This document shows, in pieces, positions 50,024 to 57,996 of a DNA stretch of 60,719 nt. The stretch's first letter is position 1, and each line of letters begins with the position of its first letter. A program made the translations under genes and the position numbers. The DNA is from BD2-11 clade cluster bacterium bin43 (lineage in GTDB: Bacteria > Gemmatimonadota > Gemmatimonadetes > Longimicrobiales > Gaopeijiaceae): assembly GCA_002238605.1 (NCBI GenBank), contig MPMR01000026.1, forward strand, positions 1-60,719, written 5' to 3'. The notes under the pieces were generated by a model. The model saw nothing but the letters and a program-made list of their open reading frames with translations, was not told where the DNA came from and did no database searches.

Positions 50024-50421
50024 CCGCCATGGAAGCCTTCGAAGCTCTCGGTGTCATTCGCTGGCCCCTGACATTCTCGCTGCTGGTCATCACCGTCCTC
50101 GCGCTGTGGTCGCTGCGGCTGGTATGGCGCGATACCATGCCGGACCGGCACGCCAGAACCTGGATCGACGCCATCCTGTTCTGGGGAGGATTCGCGGCCG
50201 TCAGCGGTGTGCTGGGCACGCTGGTGGGGATCATCATCGCCGCTCAGGCCATCGAGACCATGGGCGGACTCTCGGACGTCCTGGTCTGGGGCGGCATCAA
50301 GGTCGCGCTCCTCAGCTCGGCGCTCGGCACCCTGATTCTGGCCGTCGCTTCCCTGCTCTGGTTCGTGCTCCAGCTGCGCTGGCGCTTCCTGATCGCGGAA
50401 CACGCCGACAGCCCCGCATAG
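50020..50421 (+). CDS. Short MotA/TolQ/ExbB-like membrane protein
   Basis: 133 residues with three transmembrane helices. The last two, WGGFAAVSGVLGTLVGIIIA and VLVWGGIKVALLSSALGTLI, match the conserved pore pair of TolQ/ExbB/MotA proteins, but the large cytoplasmic domain between the first and second helices is missing. It may be a minimal proton-channel-like subunit. No ExbD-type partner is encoded nearby. Last gene of the overlapping four-gene unit; it converges with a DUF5916 gene. Confidence 0.75.
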   Translation: MTAMEAFEALGVIRWPLTFSLLVITVLALWSLRLVWRDTMPDRHARTWIDAILFWGGFAAVSGVLGTLVGIIIAAQAIETMGGLSDVLVWGGIKVALLSSALGTLILAVASLLWFVLQLRWRFLIAEHADSPA

Positions 50422-50472
50422 AGCGCGGGCGAATCCGGAACTGTCGCGAGAGGCTGCCGAAAAAAGACGCGG

Positions 50473-52752
50473 CTATCGCGAGAACAGGTAGGTGACCTTG
50501 ACGATCAGCTGCCGCTCGCGGAACGACGCGAATTCGTTGTACCTGCCGAACTCGTCGTAGGTGTTTCGGCGCAACTCGTCGTAGACGATGTAGATGTCGC
50601 TCCCCGGCCGGTAGATGTAGTTGAAGCGGGCCGCGGTGCTCCACTGGTCGGTGAGCGAGTTGTACTGCGTCAGGGAGCGCAGCGTCATCGTCGGCGAGAG
50701 CGCGTAGTCGATGCGGAACGACGCGATGTCGGCGCTGAAGTCGCCCCCGGGCAGGCGGACGTCGTTGCGCGTGAACGCCCCCTCGGCGGCCAGCTGGCTG
50801 GTCAGCCTGAAGCCCGCGCTCGCGCTGTAGTCGGTGCGGTCGCCGTCGAAGAAGGTCTGCGGAGAGTAGTAGAAGGTCCCGTAGAGCCGGCGCGAAGGAT
50901 CGCTGTTGAACGAGAAGCGCCAGTCGCCGAAGCGGTAGGTCCCCGGCGCCACCACCACGTCCGGCCGCACCCGGAAGGGGTCGTCGAGCACTTCCAGGTT
51001 GGCGTTGTACCAGACGTTGATGTAGGCCCCGTTCTGGAGCCTCGTCCCCAGCATGTTGTGGATGCGGCGGGTCACCAGCCGATTGTTCTGGTCGGTCGTG
51101 TAGGTGATGTTGACCATCGGGTCGAAGACGCGCACCCCGAAGCGGCCCGGCCTGGGATTTCGCTCCAGGTGGAGCTTGCTGATGCGGATCCCGTTGCGCG
51201 GCAGGAAGCCCACCTCCGGGTTGAAGTTCTCCTGGAAGTCCGCGTACTCGCCGTAGACGTTCCAGTCCTCGTCGAGCCAGCCGAGCCGGATGTAGCCGGC
51301 GAGCTGGCCGTCGGTGACCCCCGTGGTCGAGGTCTTGGCGATGAAGCTGTTCACCAGGAAAGCGGGGTGCGGAGCCAGCGTCATGTCCGCGGCGAAGGTG
51401 CGGTTGACGTAGTGGCCGTTGCCCACGTGCTTGTTGATGACCAGCGCGCCCACCTTCGAACGCGCCATGATGTCGCGGCTGTAGCGGGCGACGAAGAAGT
51501 TCTCGCCGTCGCGGCCGGGCATCCCCCCCTGGGCAACGTCGCCGGGAAGGCCGTCGGTCTGGATGTCCATGACCGCGATGTTGTTGCGCCCCACCTTCCC
51601 GGTGAGCCGGGCGCCGGCGAGGATGGGGATGGGGTCGCCCGTCTCGGACAACCCGATGCGCCGGCTGAAGAACAGGTCCGCCACGCGCATGAAGGCGCTG
51701 TTGGTGCCGACGTTGAACTGGCCCGAGTTCTCCAGGAAGAACTCCCGCTTCTCGGGATAGAAGAGGGCGAAACGGGTGAGGTTGACCTGCTCGTCGTCGA
51801 CTTCCGCCTGGGCGAAATCGGTCCTGTAGGTAACGTCCAGGTTCAGCCCGGCCGAGACCCCGTACTTGATGTCGAAGCCGATATCACGCTGCCCGTCGTT
51901 CTCCACCACGCCCCGGGTCGCCACGCGCGTCCCGCCACCGGTGACGAACGGCTTGACGCGCAGGTCCATGCCCCGGTTGAGCGACTCGAGACCCGTCAGG
52001 CTGCCGGCAAGGCTCACGCGCGTGAGGGTGTACGGCTTCGGAATGCCCGCCCAGAACGCCTGTTCGTTCTTGCGGCGGATGTTGCGCATGAAGTTGATGC
52101 CCCACTCCTGGCGCTCCTCGTCGGGAAAGCGCAGGGTGACCATCGGAATGGCGATCTCCGCAGCCCAGCCGTCATCGGTCCTGCGCGCGCTGACGTGCCA
52201 GACCCCGTCCCAGTCCTTGTTGATGTTGGTCGCCACCCCGAAGCCGCGCCGGCCGGCCCCCTCGCCTTCCTCGAAGACCTGCTGCTCCAGCTTGGCCCCC
52301 AGCGGCGTGGTGACGAACATGTAGGCGGATCGGAAGTCCCTGAAGGTGTCGAGGATGATCTGGAAGTTGTCCTCGTCCAGAATGCGGTCCGAGTCGCGGC
52401 GCATCTCGGTGGCGATGACCCCCTCGGGCTCCGAGTCGAAGGCACGCACCCCGATGTAGAGGTTCTCCCCGTCGTAGAGGATGCGGGCTTCGGTGCGCTC
52501 GGACGCCGGAGCGCCCTCTTCGGGCTCCTGCTGCACGAAGGCGTCGATGGCTTCGGCCGCACTCCAGACCGGCTCGTCCAGGACACCGTCCAGGACCGGC
52601 GCCACGTCCACGCGGGAGGCCGCGACACTGTGCCCGTTCTGGCCGTTCTGGGCAGAGAGGGGCGCGGCCGACGCGATGGCCAGAAGGGCCGCGGGCGCCA
52701 GGGCATGAACGCCCCGGCGCGGCCGCCGAATACAGGAATGATTGCGGGCCAT
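50473..52752 (-). CDS. CBM9-like / DUF5916 outer-membrane protein (first copy)
   Basis: 759 residues: signal peptide (APAALLAIASAAPLSAQ), an N-terminal CBM9-like domain that begins VAPVLDGVLDEPVWSAAEAI, and a large DUF5916 beta-barrel region. The barrel has the hallmarks FMRNIRRKNEQAFWAGIP, DFAQAEVDDEQVNLTRFALF, PEKREFFLENSGQF and the C-terminal strand RQLIVKVTYLFSR. Such proteins are frequent in Gemmatimonadota and Bacteroidota, and the ligand is unknown. Start at ATG 52752; there is no strong ribosome site. A paralogue lies at 57993-60338. Confidence 0.85.
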   Translation of the reverse strand: MARNHSCIRRPRRGVHALAPAALLAIASAAPLSAQNGQNGHSVAASRVDVAPVLDGVLDEPVWSAAEAIDAFVQQEPEEGAPASERTEARILYDGENLYIGVRAFDSEPEGVIATEMRRDSDRILDEDNFQIILDTFRDFRSAYMFVTTPLGAKLEQQVFEEGEGAGRRGFGVATNINKDWDGVWHVSARRTDDGWAAEIAIPMVTLRFPDEERQEWGINFMRNIRRKNEQAFWAGIPKPYTLTRVSLAGSLTGLESLNRGMDLRVKPFVTGGGTRVATRGVVENDGQRDIGFDIKYGVSAGLNLDVTYRTDFAQAEVDDEQVNLTRFALFYPEKREFFLENSGQFNVGTNSAFMRVADLFFSRRIGLSETGDPIPILAGARLTGKVGRNNIAVMDIQTDGLPGDVAQGGMPGRDGENFFVARYSRDIMARSKVGALVINKHVGNGHYVNRTFAADMTLAPHPAFLVNSFIAKTSTTGVTDGQLAGYIRLGWLDEDWNVYGEYADFQENFNPEVGFLPRNGIRISKLHLERNPRPGRFGVRVFDPMVNITYTTDQNNRLVTRRIHNMLGTRLQNGAYINVWYNANLEVLDDPFRVRPDVVVAPGTYRFGDWRFSFNSDPSRRLYGTFYYSPQTFFDGDRTDYSASAGFRLTSQLAAEGAFTRNDVRLPGGDFSADIASFRIDYALSPTMTLRSLTQYNSLTDQWSTAARFNYIYRPGSDIYIVYDELRRNTYDEFGRYNEFASFRERQLIVKVTYLFSR

Positions 52753-52814
52753 TCGCCGAATCGCTGCCGGAAACACAGAGTTTGCTCCCACGAGGAATCC
52801 TGTCCGGTTGAAAG

Positions 52815-52848
52815 GAAAAAGCGCCGGGAGAACGTATCTCCCGGCGCT
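52815..52848 (-). terminator. Intrinsic terminator of the Gly/Tyr-rich protein gene
   Basis: A perfect 12-bp stem, AGCGCCGGGAGA / TCTCCCGGCGCT (52820-52848, five-base loop), is followed on the minus strand by five T. It lies 34 bases past the stop of the minus-strand gene. Confidence 0.85.
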
Positions 52849-52882
52849 CTCCCGGCGCCAGCCCGAGCGGTTCCCGGCTCCG

Positions 52883-54145
52883 CTAGCCGCCACTCCCTCC
52901 CCGCCGGCGGGCGGTGCGGCCTGTCGAACTGCCGGACCCGCCCCTGTAGCCGCCGGAGGAGGCGCCCACCGACGAACCTCCGCTGCGGGACCCGCCGGAC
53001 GACCATGTGCCTCCGCCGTCGCTGCCCACCGCGGTGGATCTGCCGCGGTCGCCGCCGCGAACGTACCCGAGGCCTCTGACCAGCCTGCCGCGCTGCTCGG
53101 CCGGGCGCTCGCTCACCTGAACCACTACCGGCCGGTATCCGATCCCGTAGTAGCCGCCGTATCCGTACCCCATCCCGTAGCCACGCCCGTAGGAGTACGG
53201 GTTGTAGCCGTACCGATAGGGAGAATACCCGTACCCGTAGGACCCATACCCGTCATAGTAGCCGAAGCCGAACGGCGAATAGTACCAGGGGGCCGTGCCC
53301 ACCCTGCGGCGGTACCGGTCGCGGTCGCGGTCCTGCCTGGCGAGCGCTACACCCCTGCGATCCTCTTCGCGGAGCTGGAAGCGCTGCGGATTCGCGACCG
53401 CGACCACCACATCGATCACTTCCGAATCCACGCCCGCGTCCGCGATCCGGATGAGCTGCTCCGCGTTCACGTTCAGGTCGGGCTCGCTCTCGACCAGCCA
53501 GGCCTGCACCGTCTCGGCGTGCAGTGTCTGGCCGGCCTCGATGATCGCGGCGATGGTCGGCGACGTGGTGGAGTACATGCGCGCGGCCCGGATCGCCATC
53601 TCCTGGTCGTCTCCGAGGCCGGCGTATCCGGCCGCCTGCGTCGCCATGATGCCCGCCATGCGATAGCGCTGTACCCAGGGCGTCACCTCGCCTTCGACCT
53701 CCACCGCGCTGACGTCCATCCACTCGGTGGGGTTCAACATGACCATCATGCCCGAGCCCTTCCGGTTCACCGTGCCGTCGCAGACGTGCTCGGAGCGGTG
53801 ATACACCCGGTGGCCGTCCTGCGAGAAGCGCCAGGTGGTGGTGCCCTCGCACCCCTCCTGCGAGGCGTCCACGGGACGTGCATCGGCGCGCGCCACTTCG
53901 CGCGACACGACTTCGCCGTCGCGCACGGTAACGAACTCGGCCGAGAACCGGTCCTCTCCGGGCACCACGCACAGGGTCGGCCTCTCCTCGGCGTCCTGTT
54001 CCAGGGGCGTCCAGCATCCCGTAAACGCCAGCCAGCTGCCGACCTCGGACTGTCCTTCCACGGGGACGGCGGCGACCACAAACAGCAACGCAGCGACCGA
54101 ACATCGCCGCGCGACGGCCATCAGAGCTTCGTGATGCGCTTTCAT
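52883..54145 (-). CDS. Secreted protein with Gly/Tyr-rich and Gly/Ser-rich tail
   Basis: 420 residues. Signal peptide (VAALLFVVAAVPVEGQ), then a globular domain of about 270 residues with four or more cysteines (FTGCWTPLE, TLCVVPGED, EGCEGTTTW, HVCDGTVNR). This is followed by a charged segment (RQDRDRDRYRRR), a Tyr/Gly low-complexity stretch (GSYGYGYSPYRYGYNPY) and a Ser/Gly tail ending in RRRGGSGG. The first part measures like an exported lipocalin/beta domain, but I do not recognise it. Sticky Gly/Tyr tracts suggest a surface or matrix role (inference). GGAGGG precedes ATG 54145. It follows the small barrel gene by 47 bases. Confidence 0.75.
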   Translation of the reverse strand: MKAHHEALMAVARRCSVAALLFVVAAVPVEGQSEVGSWLAFTGCWTPLEQDAEERPTLCVVPGEDRFSAEFVTVRDGEVVSREVARADARPVDASQEGCEGTTTWRFSQDGHRVYHRSEHVCDGTVNRKGSGMMVMLNPTEWMDVSAVEVEGEVTPWVQRYRMAGIMATQAAGYAGLGDDQEMAIRAARMYSTTSPTIAAIIEAGQTLHAETVQAWLVESEPDLNVNAEQLIRIADAGVDSEVIDVVVAVANPQRFQLREEDRRGVALARQDRDRDRYRRRVGTAPWYYSPFGFGYYDGYGSYGYGYSPYRYGYNPYSYGRGYGMGYGYGGYYGIGYRPVVVQVSERPAEQRGRLVRGLGYVRGGDRGRSTAVGSDGGGTWSSGGSRSGGSSVGASSGGYRGGSGSSTGRTARRRGGSGG

Positions 54146-54192
54146 GTTCCTTCCCTCCACTGACACCTGGCTTCCATCCGGCGGCACCGCGG

Positions 54193-54948
54193 TCACCCGC
54201 TCATGCGGATTCCAACTCCCGCGAGAATCTGGAAGCCGGACAGATCAATGTTTTCAAACCCCTCGAACGAACGATCCATGGGGCTGCTGGACCAAGAATA
54301 ACGCCCTTCGGCCGTCAGCACGAATCGCGCGCCCAGCGCGTACTCGATGCCGCTGAAGACATGCACGAAGGGAGCCGTGCCGCCCGACACCAGCAGGTCC
54401 TCGAAGACGTCGAGCGTCTCGATGTCGACGAAGTCCCCGTCCTGCTCGAACTTGTACACGTTTCCGCCCGCTCCCGCTCCCACGTAGGGCACCAGTTGCG
54501 ACGGCACCCAGGCGAAGCGGCTCAGGCTGCGCCCACGATCACGCAGGTAGTAGCGGGCGCTCACCGTGAAGGGAAGCTTCGAGTGGGTCGTGACCTGCTC
54601 GATTGGCTGGCCCCTGTTGTCTTCCCAGTCGCGGAACTCCGAGGGGATCACGCTCTTCGCATATCCCACGCCCCCCACCAGCTCGAGCCGCTCGGTGAGC
54701 CGCACGCCGATGTCCACCGAGATGACCGGAGCGGCAAAGCTGCTCTTCTCCAGGGTGAGCAACTCGCTCGTGTAGCTGAAGACGTCGCTGTTCGCGCGGG
54801 GGATGTCGTATCCGGTTCGGAAGTTGAAGGTGGCGCCGGGACGGCTGAAGAGGAATCCGCTTCCCTCCTGGGCATGCAATGCGGCCGGCAGGAACGTTCC
54901 CGCCGCAAGGACCACTGCGAGGAATGGCGGCACGGTCTGTCGATTCAT
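54193..54948 (-). CDS. Small outer-membrane beta-barrel protein
   Basis: 251 residues: signal peptide (FLAVVLAAGTFLPAALHAQ), then an eight-strand-like OmpA/OprF-type barrel with alternating strands (ATFNFRTGYDI, FTVSARYYLRD, PYVGAGAGGNVYKF, RFVLTAEGRYSW) and the C-terminal strand DLSGFQILAGVGIRMSG. It has no periplasmic OmpA peptidoglycan domain. Start ATG 54948 has a GGGAGACC upstream. Probably co-transcribed with the Gly/Tyr-rich gene; divergent from the NHL lipoprotein gene. Confidence 0.8.
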   Translation of the reverse strand: MNRQTVPPFLAVVLAAGTFLPAALHAQEGSGFLFSRPGATFNFRTGYDIPRANSDVFSYTSELLTLEKSSFAAPVISVDIGVRLTERLELVGGVGYAKSVIPSEFRDWEDNRGQPIEQVTTHSKLPFTVSARYYLRDRGRSLSRFAWVPSQLVPYVGAGAGGNVYKFEQDGDFVDIETLDVFEDLLVSGGTAPFVHVFSGIEYALGARFVLTAEGRYSWSSSPMDRSFEGFENIDLSGFQILAGVGIRMSG

Positions 54949-55112
54949 GGAGGTCTCCCGGTAAGTTGGAGGCCGGTCCCGAGCGCTGCTACTTGCGCAT
55001 CCGGAACGTTGTTCTACACGATTTCCGGTTACGCGTTCGCCGCCCGGGCTCATCATGGTTCGCCGCTGGACGGAGAGCCACGCTGCAAGCATCGTACCGA
55101 AGGAGTCACGCC

Positions 55113-56306
55113 ATGAACCACCCACGCATCCTTTCCTCCGCGCTGACGTGTGTCGCCGCCGCCGGTATCGTGGCACTCTCCTCGTGTACCATCGAGTCGG
55201 CCAGCCAGGCCCCCGACATGTCGGGCGAAGCGCCCATCTTCGAGGTGGATCCGCTCTGGCCCAGGCCGCTGCCCAACCATTGGATCCTGGGCTCGACCAT
55301 CGGCGTGGGGGTCGACTCGCGCGACCACGTCTTCATCATCCACCGCCAGACCACCTTCAGCGAGGTCAACGAGATCGGCGCCACCCTCGACCCGCCCACC
55401 AGCGAGTGCTGCGTGCCGGCGCCCAACGTGCTCGAGTTCGATCCCGAAGGGAACCTGGTCAACTCCTGGGGCGGTCCCGGCGAGGGCTACGACTGGCCCA
55501 CCTCCAACCACGGCCTCAGCGTGGACCACCACGACAACATCTGGATCGGGGGCAACGGCGGCCCGGACGGGCAGCTGCTCAAGTTCACCCGCGACGGCGA
55601 GTTCCTGATGCAGGTGGGCGTGGCCGACGCGCAGCCCAACAGCAACTCGACGGAGCACTTCTCGCGCGTGGCGAAGATCTCCTTCGACGGCACCACCGAC
55701 GAGGCCTTCGTCGCCGACGGCTACGGCAATCGCCGGGTCGTGGTGCTCGACTCCAACACCGGGGAATTCAAGCGCTACTGGGGCGCCTACGGCAACGAGC
55801 CCAGCGACGACCTGGTACCCTCGCACACGCCCGGCGGCCCGCCGCAGCAGCAGTTCCGCACCCCGGTGCACTGCGCCGATCCCTCGGCGGACGGGCTGGT
55901 CTATGTCTGCGACCGCGCCGGCAACCGCATCCAGGTCTTCCAGAGCGACGGCACCTTCGTGCGCGAAGCCTTCATCGCCAACGCAACCCTCGGCGGGGGA
56001 TCGGTGTGGGACATCACCTTCTCGCGCGATCCCGGGCAGCGCTTCCTGTACGTGGCCGACGGCATGAACAAGGTGGTCCACGTGCTCGATCGCGAGAGCC
56101 TCGAGGTCCTTACCAGCTTCGGGGGCGGCGGGCGCCAGCCGGGCCAGTTCTACGGGGTGCACAGCGTCGCCACCGACTCGCAGGGCAACCTCTACACGAC
56201 CGAGACCTACGAGGGCAAGCGGCTGCAGAAGTTCGTGTTCATGGGGACCGGGCCGGTGACCGCGGAGCACCAGGGGGCGCTGTGGCCCCGGAGCGGCGGT
56301 GAATAG
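55113..56306 (+). CDS. NHL-repeat beta-propeller lipoprotein
   Basis: 397 residues. The lipobox ALSSC (Cys25) anchors it to a membrane. The propeller has clear NHL blades: TIGVGVDSRDHVFIIHRQTT, HGLSVDHHDNIWIGGNGGPD, EAFVADGYGNRRVVVLDSNT and GLVYVCDRAGNRIQVFQSDG. It resembles peptidyl-alpha-hydroxyglycine lyase-like propellers, but I see no proof of that activity. GAAGGAG before ATG 55113. The stop lies inside the start of the amidohydrolase gene (eight-base overlap), so the two are coupled. Confidence 0.83.
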   Translation: MNHPRILSSALTCVAAAGIVALSSCTIESASQAPDMSGEAPIFEVDPLWPRPLPNHWILGSTIGVGVDSRDHVFIIHRQTTFSEVNEIGATLDPPTSECCVPAPNVLEFDPEGNLVNSWGGPGEGYDWPTSNHGLSVDHHDNIWIGGNGGPDGQLLKFTRDGEFLMQVGVADAQPNSNSTEHFSRVAKISFDGTTDEAFVADGYGNRRVVVLDSNTGEFKRYWGAYGNEPSDDLVPSHTPGGPPQQQFRTPVHCADPSADGLVYVCDRAGNRIQVFQSDGTFVREAFIANATLGGGSVWDITFSRDPGQRFLYVADGMNKVVHVLDRESLEVLTSFGGGGRQPGQFYGVHSVATDSQGNLYTTETYEGKRLQKFVFMGTGPVTAEHQGALWPRSGGE

Positions 56307-57996
56307 GAGCGAACGGGACGCAGGGCCGCGCACGACCTCCGTGCCGGCAGGGTTCGCCGGGCCGACGCGGTTCCGGAGCGCGCGCGCGTTTTGCGCCCTT
56401 TTCGTCCTCGGTCTGGCCACGTTGGGCGCCACCGGGTGCGCTCCGGACGCGGGCGCGAACTTCGACGTCCTCATCACCGGGGGCACCGTCGTCGACGGAA
56501 CCGGGAGCGCTGGCTTTGCGGCCGACGTAGGGGTGCGCGACGGGTTCATCGCCGCCGTCTCGAGCGAGCCCCTCGATCCCGGGTCCGCCACGCTGGTCAT
56601 CGATGCCTCGGGTAAGACCGTGACCCCGGGCTTCATCGACAACCACGCGCACATCGAGCAGACCATCGCCGAGTATCCTCTGGTGGAGAACTTCCTGCGC
56701 CAGGGGATCACCACCATCATGGCGTCCCTGCACTCGGGCGATCAGCCGTGGCCGCTGGACGAGTTCGCGTCGAACCTGGAGATGGCCCCCAACGTGGGCT
56801 TCTTCGCCGGGCACACCTGGACCCGCAAGCAGGTGCTCGGCCTCGAGAACCGGGCCCCCACCGCCGACGAACTCGACGAGATGAGGGCGCTCGTCGACCA
56901 GAGCATGCGCGCCGGCGCGCTCGGCCTCTCGACGGGGCTTCTCTACGTGCCGGCCAACTTCGCCGGGACCGAGGAGGTGATCGAGCTGGCCCGGGTGGCG
57001 TCGCGCCACGGCGGCATCTACGTGAGCCACATGCGCAACGAGGCCAGCGGGCTGCTGGAATCGGTGGCGGAGGTCATCCGCATCGCCGACGAGGCCGACA
57101 TCCCGGCGCAGATCAACCACCACAAGGCGGCCGGGGCGGCGCAGTGGGGATGGAGCGAGCACAGCCTGGCGATGATCGACTCGGCCAACGCCGCCGGACT
57201 GACGGTCACCCACGACCTCTACCCGTATGCGGCCTCGAGCACGGGATCGGTGATCCTCTTCCCGCAATGGGCGCTCGCGGGCGGGGCCGACGCCTTCGCC
57301 GAGCGCGTGGCCGATCCCGACGCACGCGCGCGCATGGAAGAGGACATGCGCGCCATCTTCACAACCGACCGGGTGGGGAGCGACATCTCCCGCATCCAGT
57401 TCCGGGTGCTGCCCGCGGACGAGAGCTACAACGGACGCACCCTGGCCGACTACGCCGCGGACCGGGGCCTCCCCAACGACCTCGAAACCGGCATCGACCT
57501 CGCCATCGACCTGCAGCTGGAGGGCGGCTTCAGCGCCATCTATCACGCGATGGACGAAGGCGACGTAATCCGCATCATGCAGCATCCGCTGGCGATGATC
57601 GAGACGGATGGAGACGCGGTGGAATTCGGCGTCGGCTATCCGCATCCGCGCAGCTACGGGGCCTTCCCCCGGGTGCTGGCGCGCTACGTGCGCGAGCTGG
57701 GCGTGATTTCGCTCGAGGAGGCCGTGAAGAAGATGACGTCGATGCCGGCGCAGTGGCTGAACCGGGACGACATGGGCGTGATCGCCGAGGGAATGCGCGC
57801 GGACATCGCCGTGTTCGATCCGGCCACGGTCACGGACCGGGCTACCTACACCGACCCTCACCAGTACAGCGAGGGCATCGACAACCTGCTGGTGAACGGC
57901 GTGCCGGTCATCCTCGGCGGCGAGATCACCGGGGCGAAGCCCGGACGCTGGATCCGCGGACCGGTGCACGAGTCGCGCGAGGGTTCCGCAGGATGA
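56299..57996 (+). CDS. Lipid-anchored amidohydrolase, N-acyl-D-amino-acid deacylase-like
   Basis: 565 residues of the amidohydrolase superfamily, D-aminoacylase group. A GTG start gives a long N-region and a lipobox (TLGATGC, Cys47), so the enzyme is exported and anchored. Metal ligands seen: His116 and His118 in DNHAHIEQ, His244 in YVSHMRNE, His274/His275 in INHHKAAG and the late Asp437 in ETDGDAV. The cysteine of the usual NCG motif in D-aminoacylase is absent (here TTIMASLHSGD), so the substrate may differ from N-acyl-D-amino acids. Overlaps the genes on both sides, by eight and four bases. Confidence 0.85.
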   Translation: MNRSERDAGPRTTSVPAGFAGPTRFRSARAFCALFVLGLATLGATGCAPDAGANFDVLITGGTVVDGTGSAGFAADVGVRDGFIAAVSSEPLDPGSATLVIDASGKTVTPGFIDNHAHIEQTIAEYPLVENFLRQGITTIMASLHSGDQPWPLDEFASNLEMAPNVGFFAGHTWTRKQVLGLENRAPTADELDEMRALVDQSMRAGALGLSTGLLYVPANFAGTEEVIELARVASRHGGIYVSHMRNEASGLLESVAEVIRIADEADIPAQINHHKAAGAAQWGWSEHSLAMIDSANAAGLTVTHDLYPYAASSTGSVILFPQWALAGGADAFAERVADPDARARMEEDMRAIFTTDRVGSDISRIQFRVLPADESYNGRTLADYAADRGLPNDLETGIDLAIDLQLEGGFSAIYHAMDEGDVIRIMQHPLAMIETDGDAVEFGVGYPHPRSYGAFPRVLARYVRELGVISLEEAVKKMTSMPAQWLNRDDMGVIAEGMRADIAVFDPATVTDRATYTDPHQYSEGIDNLLVNGVPVILGGEITGAKPGRWIRGPVHESREGSAG

